Below are positions 1-4,929 of a stretch of 5,161 bases of DNA, piece by piece. The translations under genes and the position numbers were made by a program. Source of the DNA: Verrucomicrobiales bacterium (GTDB lineage Bacteria; Verrucomicrobiota; Verrucomicrobiia; Verrucomicrobiales; DEV007). The stretch covers positions 1-5,161 of the forward strand of contig JALRFZ010000417.1 in NCBI GenBank assembly GCA_023253615.1, read 5' to 3'. The notes under the pieces are model-generated. The model had not been told where the DNA came from and searched no databases. It saw nothing but the letters and a program-made list of their open reading frames with translations. How positions within the stretch are numbered: the first letter of the stretch is position 1; every line of letters starts with the position of its first letter.

Positions 1-28
1 CATACATACATACATACATACGTACATA
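1..28. repeat. CATA tetranucleotide microsatellite
   Basis: Five perfect CATA units run from the first base of the window to position 20, followed by a CGTA variant and one more CATA. The array touches the window edge, so its true length is unknown. It lies in non-coding AT-richer DNA with no gene close by that it could phase-vary. Confidence 0.85.
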
Positions 29-239
29 AAAATTGCAACAGAGCGTACACCATGCACGCACATGTGGACACACTACATCAACCCACATCATCAACGCGTC
101 AGAAACATGGTACTCAGCAACCACAGCTGGCGAACTATGAACATGTGCCGACATGCGAAAGGCATGAAGGACTTGATCCCAGACGAATTCATTAAGTATT
201 CGTATCGGAAAAATTCAAAACGCGGAAATTACTACCAAG
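29..239. other. AT-richer intergenic DNA without a recognisable gene
   Basis: Positions 1-240 have about 43% G+C by hand count, clearly lower than the GC-rich genes to the right. Neither strand has an open frame with coding character: the only plus-strand frame of any length starts at 62 and runs straight through the tRNA remnant and into repeat A. I see no terminator hairpin, ribosome binding site or known RNA. On the minus strand this is the DNA immediately downstream of the tRNA CCA end. Confidence 0.6.
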
Positions 240-272
240 TGGTGGGCCTGATAGGACTCGAACCTATGACCC
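240..272 (-). pseudogene. tRNA 3' fragment, tRNA-Ile-like
   Basis: Read on the minus strand this contains a variable-loop end GGGTC (272-268), a T-arm with a perfect 5-bp stem ATAGG/CCTAT around the loop TTCGAGT (267-251), the acceptor 3' strand CAGGCCC (250-244) and the discriminator plus CCA (243-240). The acceptor strand and CCA match the usual 3' end of bacterial tRNA-Ile. Upstream, where the anticodon and D arms should be, is unrelated repeat-like sequence. The acceptor partner GGGCCTG is absent anywhere near, so this is not a whole tRNA. Isolated tRNA 3' ends are typical of attachment-site duplications left by integrases that target tRNA genes; that explanation is inference. The isoacceptor call rests on the acceptor end only. 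Confidence 0.8.
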
Positions 273-275
273 TGC

Positions 276-303
276 GGAAATCGGCGTTCATCCGCGTTGA
301 GAT
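276..303 (+). repeat. Short dispersed-repeat piece abutting the tRNA fragment
   Basis: The stretch CATCCGCGTTGAGA at 289-302 matches 13 of 14 bases of the B-repeat end at 5058-5071. GCGGA and TCCGC at the two sides of 276-294 can pair on the minus strand. It replaces the place where the body of the tRNA should be, so the tRNA break lies between about 272 and 276. Confidence 0.45.
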
Positions 304-319
304 TTTCCCATCTCCGCCG

Positions 320-510
320 TGGCGGTCTGGAGACCACCACTACCAGCGTTCGCGGAGTCTTCTGCCCGCAGTGGTGACGTCCACGTCGCCACCGCTCCGG
401 CCGGCGGAATGCGATTCCGCCCTACACCGCCCCGCAGACCAAGCACTAAGGACCAAGCACTAAGGACCAGGCACTAAGGACCAGGCACCCTGAGCACGCC
501 GCCTTTTACC
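320..510 (+). repeat. Dispersed repeat A, copy 1
   Basis: This segment aligns with 3567-3744 in the same orientation. The first 118 bases (320-437 against 3567-3684, a constant offset of 3247) align without gaps and with fewer than ten substitutions by eye. In order it holds GGTCTggAGACC (324-335), a decayed version of the CACCACTACC hairpin, a CCACGTCGCCACCG block (381-394), a perfect 8-bp hairpin GGCGGAATgcgATTCCGCC (403-421), then 14-bp tandem units and TGAGCACGCCG. It encodes no protein. With copy 2 it brackets the secreted-protein gene as direct repeats. Confidence 0.9.
438..490 (+). repeat. 14-bp tandem repeat, three units plus a partial
   Basis: Units start at 438, 452 and 466, with consensus ACCA(A/G)GCACTAAGG, followed by a terminal variant ACCAGGCACCCTGAG from 480. 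The matching array in repeat A copy 2 has one full unit fewer, so the unit count varies between copies. Confidence 0.9.
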
Positions 511-523
511 TTTTACCTTTTAC
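503..523 (+). repeat. CTTTTAC heptamer tandem, three exact units
   Basis: CTTTTAC is repeated three times without mismatch (503-509, 510-516, 517-523). Related TTTTACC or GGTAAAA motifs recur at 3735-3744, 4005-4025, 4067-4076, 4861-4870, 4890-4898 and 4906-4919, so it is a dispersed element of this genome. Downstream of the minus-strand gene it reads as an A/G-rich GTAAAAG tract, so it is not the U-run of an intrinsic terminator for that gene. Confidence 0.9.
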
Positions 524-563
524 TCCCGCCTCTGGCACCAAGCACCGCGCCTCTCGCCCTCCC

Positions 564-3392
564 TCACTCGATTCCGATGCGGACGCGGAAAAACGTTTTG
601 CCGGGCGAGGGCGGGACGCTCAGGCGGATCGATTCCCGGGTGCCATCCGTCTCCAGCACTTCGGTCACGGGATCCGGCGCGTCCTCCCAGATCCGGAGAT
701 CGGCCGACCGCTCCACCATCCATCCGAGATCTTCCGCGAGCCGGTTCCGCGTGAAGACCCATCCCGCTCCTTCCGCGGACGGACCCATGGCCCGGAAAAG
801 ATCCGCGGCCGCCGGCACCCGTGCCGGCAGACCGAGGGCGTATTTCATCAGGTTCGGCACCCCGTCGCCGAAGAGGCTGCCCCCGGCCCCGCCCCTTTCC
901 GCCACGTCGCGCTCCTCTTCACTGAAATGGAGAAACTGCCACTCGTCGAAGCGCGTCGGCGGCCCCTCGAAAGCCCCGATGTCGTTCCGCCGGAGCAAGG
1001 GCACCCCGGTGAAATCCTCCGCCGGTGTCAGCTCCACCCCGGCGTTGAGAAGAGGGCTGCCGGGTCCCGGAGGCGCTTCGGTCAAGGCCAGGTCGGCGAG
1101 TTCGAAACTCTCAAGGTCATGGCCCATGGACTGCCATTGCGGGAAGGTCGGAGTCACGACCCCGCTCCCGGTCCCGTAGGCGTGGACGAGGCGGTTTCCG
1201 CCGAGGTGGTAGGCATTGCCTGCAAAGAGCTGCCCGTCCGTGTGCTCCAGCCAGCTGAACACATTCGCTCCCACGGGCGTGTCCGGCAGCACCACCGCAT
1301 TGTTCCGGAAGACCACGTCGAGCGGTCCGCTCCGGGTGAAAAAGGCCGCCTGCGGCACCCCGCCCTGGATGCTCGTGATTCCGGACCCGTCGAGGTGGCA
1401 GCCTTCGACCACGAGTTCTCCCGCGACCGCCGTGGCCGTGAGCATGCCCGAGCGTTTCAGGATGCTGTTGCGGATCGTCAGACGGTGGCCGGGCGGTCCG
1501 TAGACAGGGCCCTCGATCCGGCATCGCTCGATTTCGACATTCGCGTTGAAGGAAAAGTCCCCGAAGGTCGATCCCTCGATCCGCACCTCTTCGACCCCGG
1601 TTCCAAAAACGGGACCCGTCCCGAAATCGCAGTCGATGAATTCAAACAGCGCGAATTGGTCCGGTTCGCCGGGCGTACCCAGGTTGTGGGCGAAAAAGAC
1701 CGGAAAAAGCGGGCTCATCGTGCCTTCGGACGATCCGATCAGACCCGCGTTGGCGACCGTCTTGCAGCGGTGGTAGCGGTGGATGATGCCGAGGGGCAGG
1801 GGTTGGTGGTTGAACGAGACAAACACCGTCTGGCCGCCCGGACCGCCGTAGGGCGATCCCTGCTCGCATTGCACGTCCTCGATCAGCACGTCGTCGCCGG
1901 GGCCTCCCGTGGTCAGGCCGAAGTTGTGTTTCGATCCGTAGTAGAGGTAACAATGGGCGATGCGAGCCCGTCCCATAGGCCCGTTGTTTCCCACGCAGTA
2001 GGCCCCGATCGAGTCCCCGTCGTAAGACCGCGAGAGGCAGGTCTTCCCCACGTGGAGGTCCTCGATCGAAAGGTGGGGTGCCTCGAGCATTACCGCCGAT
2101 CCCTTCGACATCACGCGGCTCCTCTCATAGCGTTTGCCATCGTTCCGCGGATCGGTGCTGCCGAAGGGATGCAGGTAGAGACGGACGCCATCCGTCCAGA
2201 AAGATCCCGGGGTCGCTCCGAGGAAGGCTTGCACCGAAGCGAGGTCGGGGCCCGTGGGATGATGGAGGAATTGGTCATCCTCCCAGATCACGATGTGTTC
2301 CTCCGTGTCGGTCGTGGAATAGACGTTCGGGATCCCGGTAGGCTCCCAATCCGAAGGATCGAGCGTGTGATAGCTTTTCACCCGGATCCACTCGTTGCCC
2401 GGAGCGGCGCGCACCGAGAGCCCGCTGGTCTGGATGATCCACGATTCACCCCCGCCATCCAGAGGCGCGCCGCTGGTGTCGATGATCAGGGTGTCGCCCT
2501 CTTCGGAGGTCTCCGCGCTCAGCATTCCGGCATGACGGCTCTCCTCGTTGATCTTGGCGAGGCTGGCCCAGGCGCGGTCCGGATGGGTCCCGTCGTTCAC
2601 GTCATCTCCGGTGGCCGGGTTGCAATACCACGTCAGGCCGGTTTCCGGTTCGAGGAGGTCCGGCGGGTAGACGATGTCGGAGAAATCCGCGTTTTCGAAG
2701 CGGTAGGCGGACGGAGCCCCCATCCGGCACTGGATCCCGGAGTTGGTCTTGTCCACGCCGAAGCGGGCGCCTCCCACGTCTGGAATTCCGATGTTTCCAT
2801 CATCGAAGCCGCCCCAGCTTTGCATCGGCTGCCCGGGAAACTTGTAATAAAATCGCGCCGAGCCCTGGAACGGGGATTCGCGCGACACCGCGACCCCCAG
2901 AAAGATCCAGCGGTTCGTCATGGATTCGGGCAGGAAGGTGCGTTCGCCATAGGCGGTGCCGCCGCTGATCATGCCATTTTCGATGGTCAGACTGGGCCCT
3001 GGCTCCACGACGCTGCTGTTGATCGACAGGATTCTCGCGCCGTGGTTCTGGAGGCTTTTGAAGAAAAACCAGCCGCTCACGAATACCCGGTCACCCGCGC
3101 CCGGCAGTTCGACCGTACCATGGGGCGGGGGATTCTCCGGGCGGATCACCGCGCTTGCTGCTGCCGTTCCGACGAGGCGGGGGCCTCCGGCGCGCTGCAA
3201 CAAGGTTCTCTGCACCCGCGCGAAGTTCGTCCCCGGATTCGCCTCGTCCAGCTGTCCGACCGTCGCGAACATCTCGCGGAAAAGCAGCGTCATTTCCGCC
3301 CGGGCGGGCGATCCCCCTGGCAGCCACGCGAGGAGCAGTCCGATCGCCACCAGGGCCGGCCTCCGCGTCCGGCGACATCCCGTCCGCTTCAT
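564..3392 (-). CDS. Secreted beta-helix protein with choice-of-anchor Q-like motif
   Basis: A 942-residue exported protein, probably binding or acting on polysaccharide at the cell surface or outside; no enzymatic activity can be assigned. Residues 1-32 form a signal peptide: a basic n-region (RRTRRP), a hydrophobic core ALVAIGLLLAWL, and cleavage after ARA. Residues ~36-245 look like a concanavalin/LamG-type beta-sandwich (VFVSGWFFFK, RWIFLGVAVS, ARFYYKF). Residues ~254-282 carry the usual opening of secreted right-handed beta-helices (TWYCNPATGDDVNDGTHP, AWASLAKIN). Many short coils follow, such as LTIRNSIL and LVVEGCHLDGSGI. The helix closes at ~779-810 with SPLLNAG and RRNDIGAFEG, the choice-of-anchor Q signature. 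Residues ~816-942 are a verrucomicrobial-type tail (GDGVPNLMKYALGL, WMVERSADLRIW, FFRVRI), probably for sorting or surface attachment. The ATG at 3392 is preferred over an in-frame TTG at 3506 because it places the signal peptide at the N-terminus and the TTG overlaps the candidate -35 box. No clear Shine-Dalgarno precedes it. No catalytic triad or metal site is visible. The gene stands alone between two direct copies of repeat A. Confidence 0.9.
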   Translation of the reverse strand: MKRTGCRRTRRPALVAIGLLLAWLPGGSPARAEMTLLFREMFATVGQLDEANPGTNFARVQRTLLQRAGGPRLVGTAAASAVIRPENPPPHGTVELPGAGDRVFVSGWFFFKSLQNHGARILSINSSVVEPGPSLTIENGMISGGTAYGERTFLPESMTNRWIFLGVAVSRESPFQGSARFYYKFPGQPMQSWGGFDDGNIGIPDVGGARFGVDKTNSGIQCRMGAPSAYRFENADFSDIVYPPDLLEPETGLTWYCNPATGDDVNDGTHPDRAWASLAKINEESRHAGMLSAETSEEGDTLIIDTSGAPLDGGGESWIIQTSGLSVRAAPGNEWIRVKSYHTLDPSDWEPTGIPNVYSTTDTEEHIVIWEDDQFLHHPTGPDLASVQAFLGATPGSFWTDGVRLYLHPFGSTDPRNDGKRYERSRVMSKGSAVMLEAPHLSIEDLHVGKTCLSRSYDGDSIGAYCVGNNGPMGRARIAHCYLYYGSKHNFGLTTGGPGDDVLIEDVQCEQGSPYGGPGGQTVFVSFNHQPLPLGIIHRYHRCKTVANAGLIGSSEGTMSPLFPVFFAHNLGTPGEPDQFALFEFIDCDFGTGPVFGTGVEEVRIEGSTFGDFSFNANVEIERCRIEGPVYGPPGHRLTIRNSILKRSGMLTATAVAGELVVEGCHLDGSGITSIQGGVPQAAFFTRSGPLDVVFRNNAVVLPDTPVGANVFSWLEHTDGQLFAGNAYHLGGNRLVHAYGTGSGVVTPTFPQWQSMGHDLESFELADLALTEAPPGPGSPLLNAGVELTPAEDFTGVPLLRRNDIGAFEGPPTRFDEWQFLHFSEEERDVAERGGAGGSLFGDGVPNLMKYALGLPARVPAAADLFRAMGPSAEGAGWVFTRNRLAEDLGWMVERSADLRIWEDAPDPVTEVLETDGTRESIRLSVPPSPGKTFFRVRIGIE

Positions 3393-3478
3393 GCCGAGCC
3401 GATGCAGCGTCGTTCCCGCTTCGCGGAAATCGCGTCGGGCCGGGCTTCGCGGGGAGGGGAGAAGCGCATCGTGGTGGG

Positions 3479-3506
3479 AACATAGCGGTCGCGAGCGACC
3501 CTTCAA
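3479..3506 (-). promoter_or_regulatory. Candidate sigma-70-type promoter of the secreted-protein gene
   Basis: On the minus strand, TTGAAG (3506-3501) and TATGTT (3484-3479) are separated by 16 bp. They match four of six bases of each of the -35 and -10 consensus boxes. Transcription would begin near 3472, giving a leader of about 80 nt before the ATG at 3392. The strength and actual use of the promoter are unknown. Confidence 0.4.
3487..3500. promoter_or_regulatory. Palindrome inside the promoter spacer, possible operator
   Basis: GGTCGCgaGCGACC is a perfect inverted repeat with 6-bp arms and a 2-bp centre. It fills almost the whole spacer between the proposed -35 and -10 boxes of the secreted-protein gene. 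A dimeric repressor bound here would block RNA polymerase. In GC-rich DNA such palindromes also arise by chance, so the operator role is inference. Confidence 0.35.
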
Positions 3507-3581
3507 CGTTCAAATTCGCCTCCGCGCGGGTTGGGCGTTCCACGTCGCCACCGCGCCGTCCGGGGATGGCGGTCTGGAGAC

Positions 3582-3623
3582 CACCACTACCAGCGTGTGC
3601 GGAGTTTTCCGCCGGTAGTGGTG
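3582..3623. repeat. Nested hairpin within repeat A copy 2
   Basis: The outer arms CACCACTACC (3582-3591) and GGTAGTGGTG (3614-3623) are perfectly complementary over 10 bp. Between them GCGGA and TCCGC pair around a GTTT loop. The result is a two-tier stem-loop that could form in either transcript or as a cruciform in DNA. No U-run follows it, so a terminator is not claimed. Confidence 0.7.
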
Positions 3624-3649
3624 ACGTCCACGTCGCCACCGTTCCGGCC

Positions 3650-3668
3650 GGCGGAATGCGATTCCGCC
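3650..3668. repeat. GGCGGAAT hairpin in repeat A copy 2
   Basis: GGCGGAAT and ATTCCGCC form a perfect 8-bp stem around GCG. The identical structure occurs at 403-421 in copy 1. It is a REP-like short palindrome. Confidence 0.85.
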
Positions 3669-3684
3669 CTACACCGCCCCGCAG

Positions 3685-3727
3685 ACCAAGCACTAAGGAC
3701 CAGGCACTAAGGACCAGGCACCCTGAG
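3685..3727 (+). repeat. 14-bp tandem repeat, two units plus a partial
   Basis: ACCAAGCACTAAGG (3685-3698) and ACCAGGCACTAAGG (3699-3712) are followed by the terminal variant ACCAGGCACCCTGAG from 3713. This is one unit shorter than the array at 438-490. Confidence 0.9.
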
Positions 3728-3734
3728 TACGCCG

Positions 3735-3765
3735 ACCTTTTACCGCGCCGCGAGGCGCTCCGGCG
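3735..3765 (+). repeat. Repeat C, copy 1
   Basis: ACCTTTTACCGCGCCG is followed by CGAGGCGCTCC. The GCGCC and GGCGC halves can pair around a short loop. The same unit occurs at 4067-4093 and, inverted, at 4872-4898. It is fused directly to the end of repeat A copy 2. Confidence 0.75.
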
Positions 3766-3830
3766 TCGACCTGGTGCGTTCATTGAACACGAGCTTTTCC
3801 TTGTCGGCTGGCGCTCCGGGGTGACCTTTT

Positions 3831-3968
3831 TCAACGCGAATGGCAGTGAATGCGCTTCGCTTCCGCGAATTTCCGCGAATGGCGCGAGGAGCCGGTCACG
3901 GATGGATGAAAAACTTCGAACGCAGATGGCCACAGATGCGCTGCGCTTCCGCCGATGACCGCAGATGG
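3831..3968 (+). repeat. Repeat B, left arm of an inverted pair
   Basis: This 138-base stretch aligns along its whole length with the reverse complement of 4930-5068, at roughly four fifths identity by eye. The longest exact blocks are CGCTGCGCTTCCGCCGATG (19 bp), GAATGCGCTTCGCT (14 bp) and CCGCGAATTTCCGC (14 bp). It holds CGCAGATGGCCACAGATG-like phrases and no gene. With its partner it brackets the GbsR-family regulator gene. Confidence 0.85.
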
Positions 3969-3993
3969 CGTGCTCATCAAACCCTCGGCGATC

Positions 3994-4030
3994 TGAGCAC
4001 GCCGACCTTTTACTTTTTACTTTTTGACTA
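3994..4030 (+). repeat. Partial A/C repeat junction
   Basis: TGAGCACGCCGACC followed by TTTTACTTTTTACTTTTTGAC repeats the end of repeat A (compare TGAGCACGCCG at 491-501) and a degenerate heptamer array. The body of repeat A and its 14-bp units are missing here, so only the tail of the element is present. Confidence 0.7.
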
Positions 4031-4066
4031 CGTTCCGCTCCGTCTATCTCCGCTACGCTCCGATTC

Positions 4067-4093
4067 ACCTTTTACCGCGCCGAAGGCGCTCCG
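4067..4093 (+). repeat. Repeat C, copy 2
   Basis: ACCTTTTACCGCGCCG is followed by AAGGCGCTCCG, near-identical to 3735-3765 apart from the loop. It ends only ten bases before the inverted repeat over the regulator's -35 box. Confidence 0.8.
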
Positions 4094-4102
4094 TTTCATT
4101 CA

Positions 4103-4120
4103 GTTCAAAAAACATTGAAC
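4103..4120. promoter_or_regulatory. Inverted repeat over the -35 box, candidate autoregulatory operator
   Basis: GTTCAA (4103-4108) and TTGAAC (4115-4120) form a perfect 6-bp inverted repeat around AAAACA. The right arm is itself the proposed -35 hexamer of the regulator gene. MarR-superfamily dimers typically bind palindromes of about this size and many repress their own promoter, so autoregulation is a reasonable inference, not an observation. Confidence 0.45.
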
Positions 4121-4143
4121 CAACTTCTTTGCATGTGTTAAAT
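4115..4143 (+). promoter_or_regulatory. Candidate promoter of the GbsR/MarR-family gene
   Basis: TTGAAC (4115-4120) and TTAAAT (4138-4143) are separated by exactly 17 bp, with four of six consensus bases in each box. The stretch is markedly AT-richer than its surroundings. A start about seven bases past the -10 box would leave only some 6 nt before the ATG at 4157. That fits the absence of a Shine-Dalgarno sequence there. Confidence 0.5.
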
Positions 4144-4156
4144 TCATTCGCAACTG

Positions 4157-4741
4157 ATGTCCGAATCCGAATCCGAGCCGCGTTTGGCCGAGGGACTCCA
4201 CCCCGTGGAGTCCGGATTCGTGCGTTTTTTCGTGCATCTCGCCACCACCCTCGGGCTGCCGCGGTCGGTGGGCGAAATCTTCGGTTTCCTCTTCGCCTCC
4301 GAGGTCCCCGTTCCCTTCGACGAGGTCGTCGCCCGCCTCGGCATCAGCAAGGGATCCGCGAGCCAGGGTTTGCGCCTGCTCACCAAGATCGGAGCCGTCT
4401 CGCAGGTCTATGTGCCGCGCGACCGGCGCACCTTCTACGTCGCCGAGACCCGCATGCGCCAGCTCTTCAGCAGCGCCCTGCGCGAATCCCTCCGCCCGCA
4501 TCTCGAGGGCAACAGCCGTCTCGTCGCCCAATTGGAGGAAAGCATCGAGGCGCATGCCACCACCCTCGGCGACAACGCCGGCCATTACCGTTCCCGCGCC
4601 GCGTCGCTCCGTGCGTGGAACGAAAAGGCCCTCATCCTCCTGCCGCTGCTCGACAAGCTCTTCTCCCTGCCCGCACCCTTTTTCCCCCTCGGCTTTCTCG
4701 GCGGCTCCTCCGAAGAGCCGTCTCCGGACGAAAAACCCTGA
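4157..4741 (+). CDS. GbsR/MarR-family transcriptional regulator
   Basis: A 194-residue cytoplasmic DNA-binding protein of the GbsR branch of the MarR superfamily, and full length for that family. Residues ~33-80 form a winged helix-turn-helix: GLPRSVGEIFGFLFAS is the first helix, VPFDEVVARLGIS the second, and SKGSASQGLRLLTKIGAV the recognition helix. Residues ~84-97 (VYVPRDRRTFYVAE) form the beta wing. Residues ~98-170 are mainly helical (MRQLFSSALRESLRPHL, LVAQLEESIEAH, LILLPLLDKLF) and probably dimerise. The tail is proline- and acid-rich. Characterised GbsR relatives repress glycine betaine uptake or synthesis genes, but family members have diverse targets and none is visible here, so the ligand is unassigned. 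The ATG at 4157 is chosen because it gives the normal N-terminus and follows a fitting promoter. No Shine-Dalgarno is present. The gene stands alone, divergent from the secreted-protein gene, between inverted repeats B and C. Confidence 0.92.
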   Translation: MSESESEPRLAEGLHPVESGFVRFFVHLATTLGLPRSVGEIFGFLFASEVPVPFDEVVARLGISKGSASQGLRLLTKIGAVSQVYVPRDRRTFYVAETRMRQLFSSALRESLRPHLEGNSRLVAQLEESIEAHATTLGDNAGHYRSRAASLRAWNEKALILLPLLDKLFSLPAPFFPLGFLGGSSEEPSPDEKP

Positions 4742-4829
4742 ACGCCCGCGCCATCGCGACGTTCCTCCATTCCCCGCCTCAACCGAAAGGTCTCCCCGCC
4801 AAAGGGAACGACCAAGGGCGGTAGCGTCG
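4742..4829. other. Region downstream of the regulator, no gene or terminator seen
   Basis: The 88 bases after the stop codon hold no hairpin followed by a T-run and no coding signal. Beyond them, to the end of the window, the DNA is entirely C, B and 9-bp repeats, so no gene is supported in the last 420 bases. Confidence 0.6.
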
Positions 4830-4870
4830 AAAGCGCCTCTCGGTGCTGTAAAAAGTTAAAGGTAAAAGGT
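4830..4870 (-). repeat. Repeat C, degenerate inverted copy
   Basis: AAAGCGCCTCTCGGTGCTGTAAAAAG followed by GGTAAAAGGT is, on the minus strand, the ACCTTTTACC/GCGCC phrase of the C family. AGCGCC and GGTGCT can pair (one G-U) around TCTC. It begins about 90 bp after the regulator's stop codon. Confidence 0.65.
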
Positions 4871-4871
4871 A

Positions 4872-4898
4872 GGAGCGCCTCTCGGCGCGGTAAAAGGT
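4872..4898 (-). repeat. Repeat C, inverted copy
   Basis: On the minus strand this reads ACCTTTTACCGCGCCGAGAG then GCGCTCC, matching 3735-3765 and 4067-4093 in the opposite orientation. GCGCC (4875-4879) and GGCGC (4884-4888) form a perfect 5-bp stem around TCTC. A further GTAAAAGGTAAAAAG tract follows to 4920. Confidence 0.8.
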
Positions 4899-4929
4899 GC
4901 GAGAGTAAAAGGTAAAAAGTTGGGAATCC

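Larger units (their letters stand above)
3540..3744 (+). repeat. Dispersed repeat A, copy 2
   Basis: This is the same element as at 320-510, in the same orientation. The alignable core starts at 3567. The left edge carries an extra CCACGTCGCCACCG block (3540-3553) that duplicates the internal one at 3628-3641. The copy keeps a complete nested hairpin (3582-3623), the GGCGGAAT hairpin (3650-3668) and two full 14-bp tandem units. It ends in TGAGTACGCCGACCTTTTACC and runs directly into a C repeat. It lies between the promoter of the secreted-protein gene and the repeat cluster next to the regulator. It encodes no protein. Confidence 0.9.

Noticed and set aside
240..320. A complete tRNA gene on the minus strand
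   Set aside because: There is no anticodon stem-loop, D-arm or GGGCCTG 5' acceptor strand in the expected place or further upstream in the window.
62..463. 133-codon frame on the plus strand
   Set aside because: It runs through the antisense of the tRNA remnant (giving the familiar spurious string GLIGLEPMT) and then into repeat A. It has no ribosome binding site and no coding character.
438..490. CRISPR array
   Set aside because: The 14-bp units are directly contiguous with no spacers, and there are no cas genes.
500..563. Intrinsic terminator after the exoprotein gene
   Set aside because: In the minus direction the DNA after the stop codon has no convincing stem followed by Ts; the heptamer array reads as GTAAAAG.
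927..3485. 852-codon open frame on the plus strand opposite the exoprotein gene
   Set aside because: It is in exact codon register with the minus-strand gene, so it stays open simply because the GC-rich gene avoids TTA, CTA and TCA codons. Its translation has no recognisable domain, whereas the minus-strand product has a signal peptide and ordered modules.
3393..3506. N-terminal extension of the exoprotein to the TTG at 3506
   Set aside because: It would bury the signal peptide 38 residues inside the protein and overlaps the candidate -35 box. The extra residues look like translated non-coding DNA.
3091..4068. 325-codon minus-strand frame across the intergenic region
   Set aside because: It is made of translated repeats A, B and C plus an out-of-frame part of the exoprotein gene; this is typical of spurious calls in repeat-rich DNA.
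4024..4859. Other-frame open reading frames over the regulator gene
   Set aside because: These are shadows of the regulator: Arg/Pro/Ala-rich translations with no domain. The frame starting at 4157 gives a clean winged-helix protein.
4872..4898. Intrinsic terminator for the regulator gene
   Set aside because: The 5-bp hairpin is followed on the plus strand by GGTAAAAGG rather than a T-run. The same element occurs upstream of the gene, so it is better read as a dispersed repeat.
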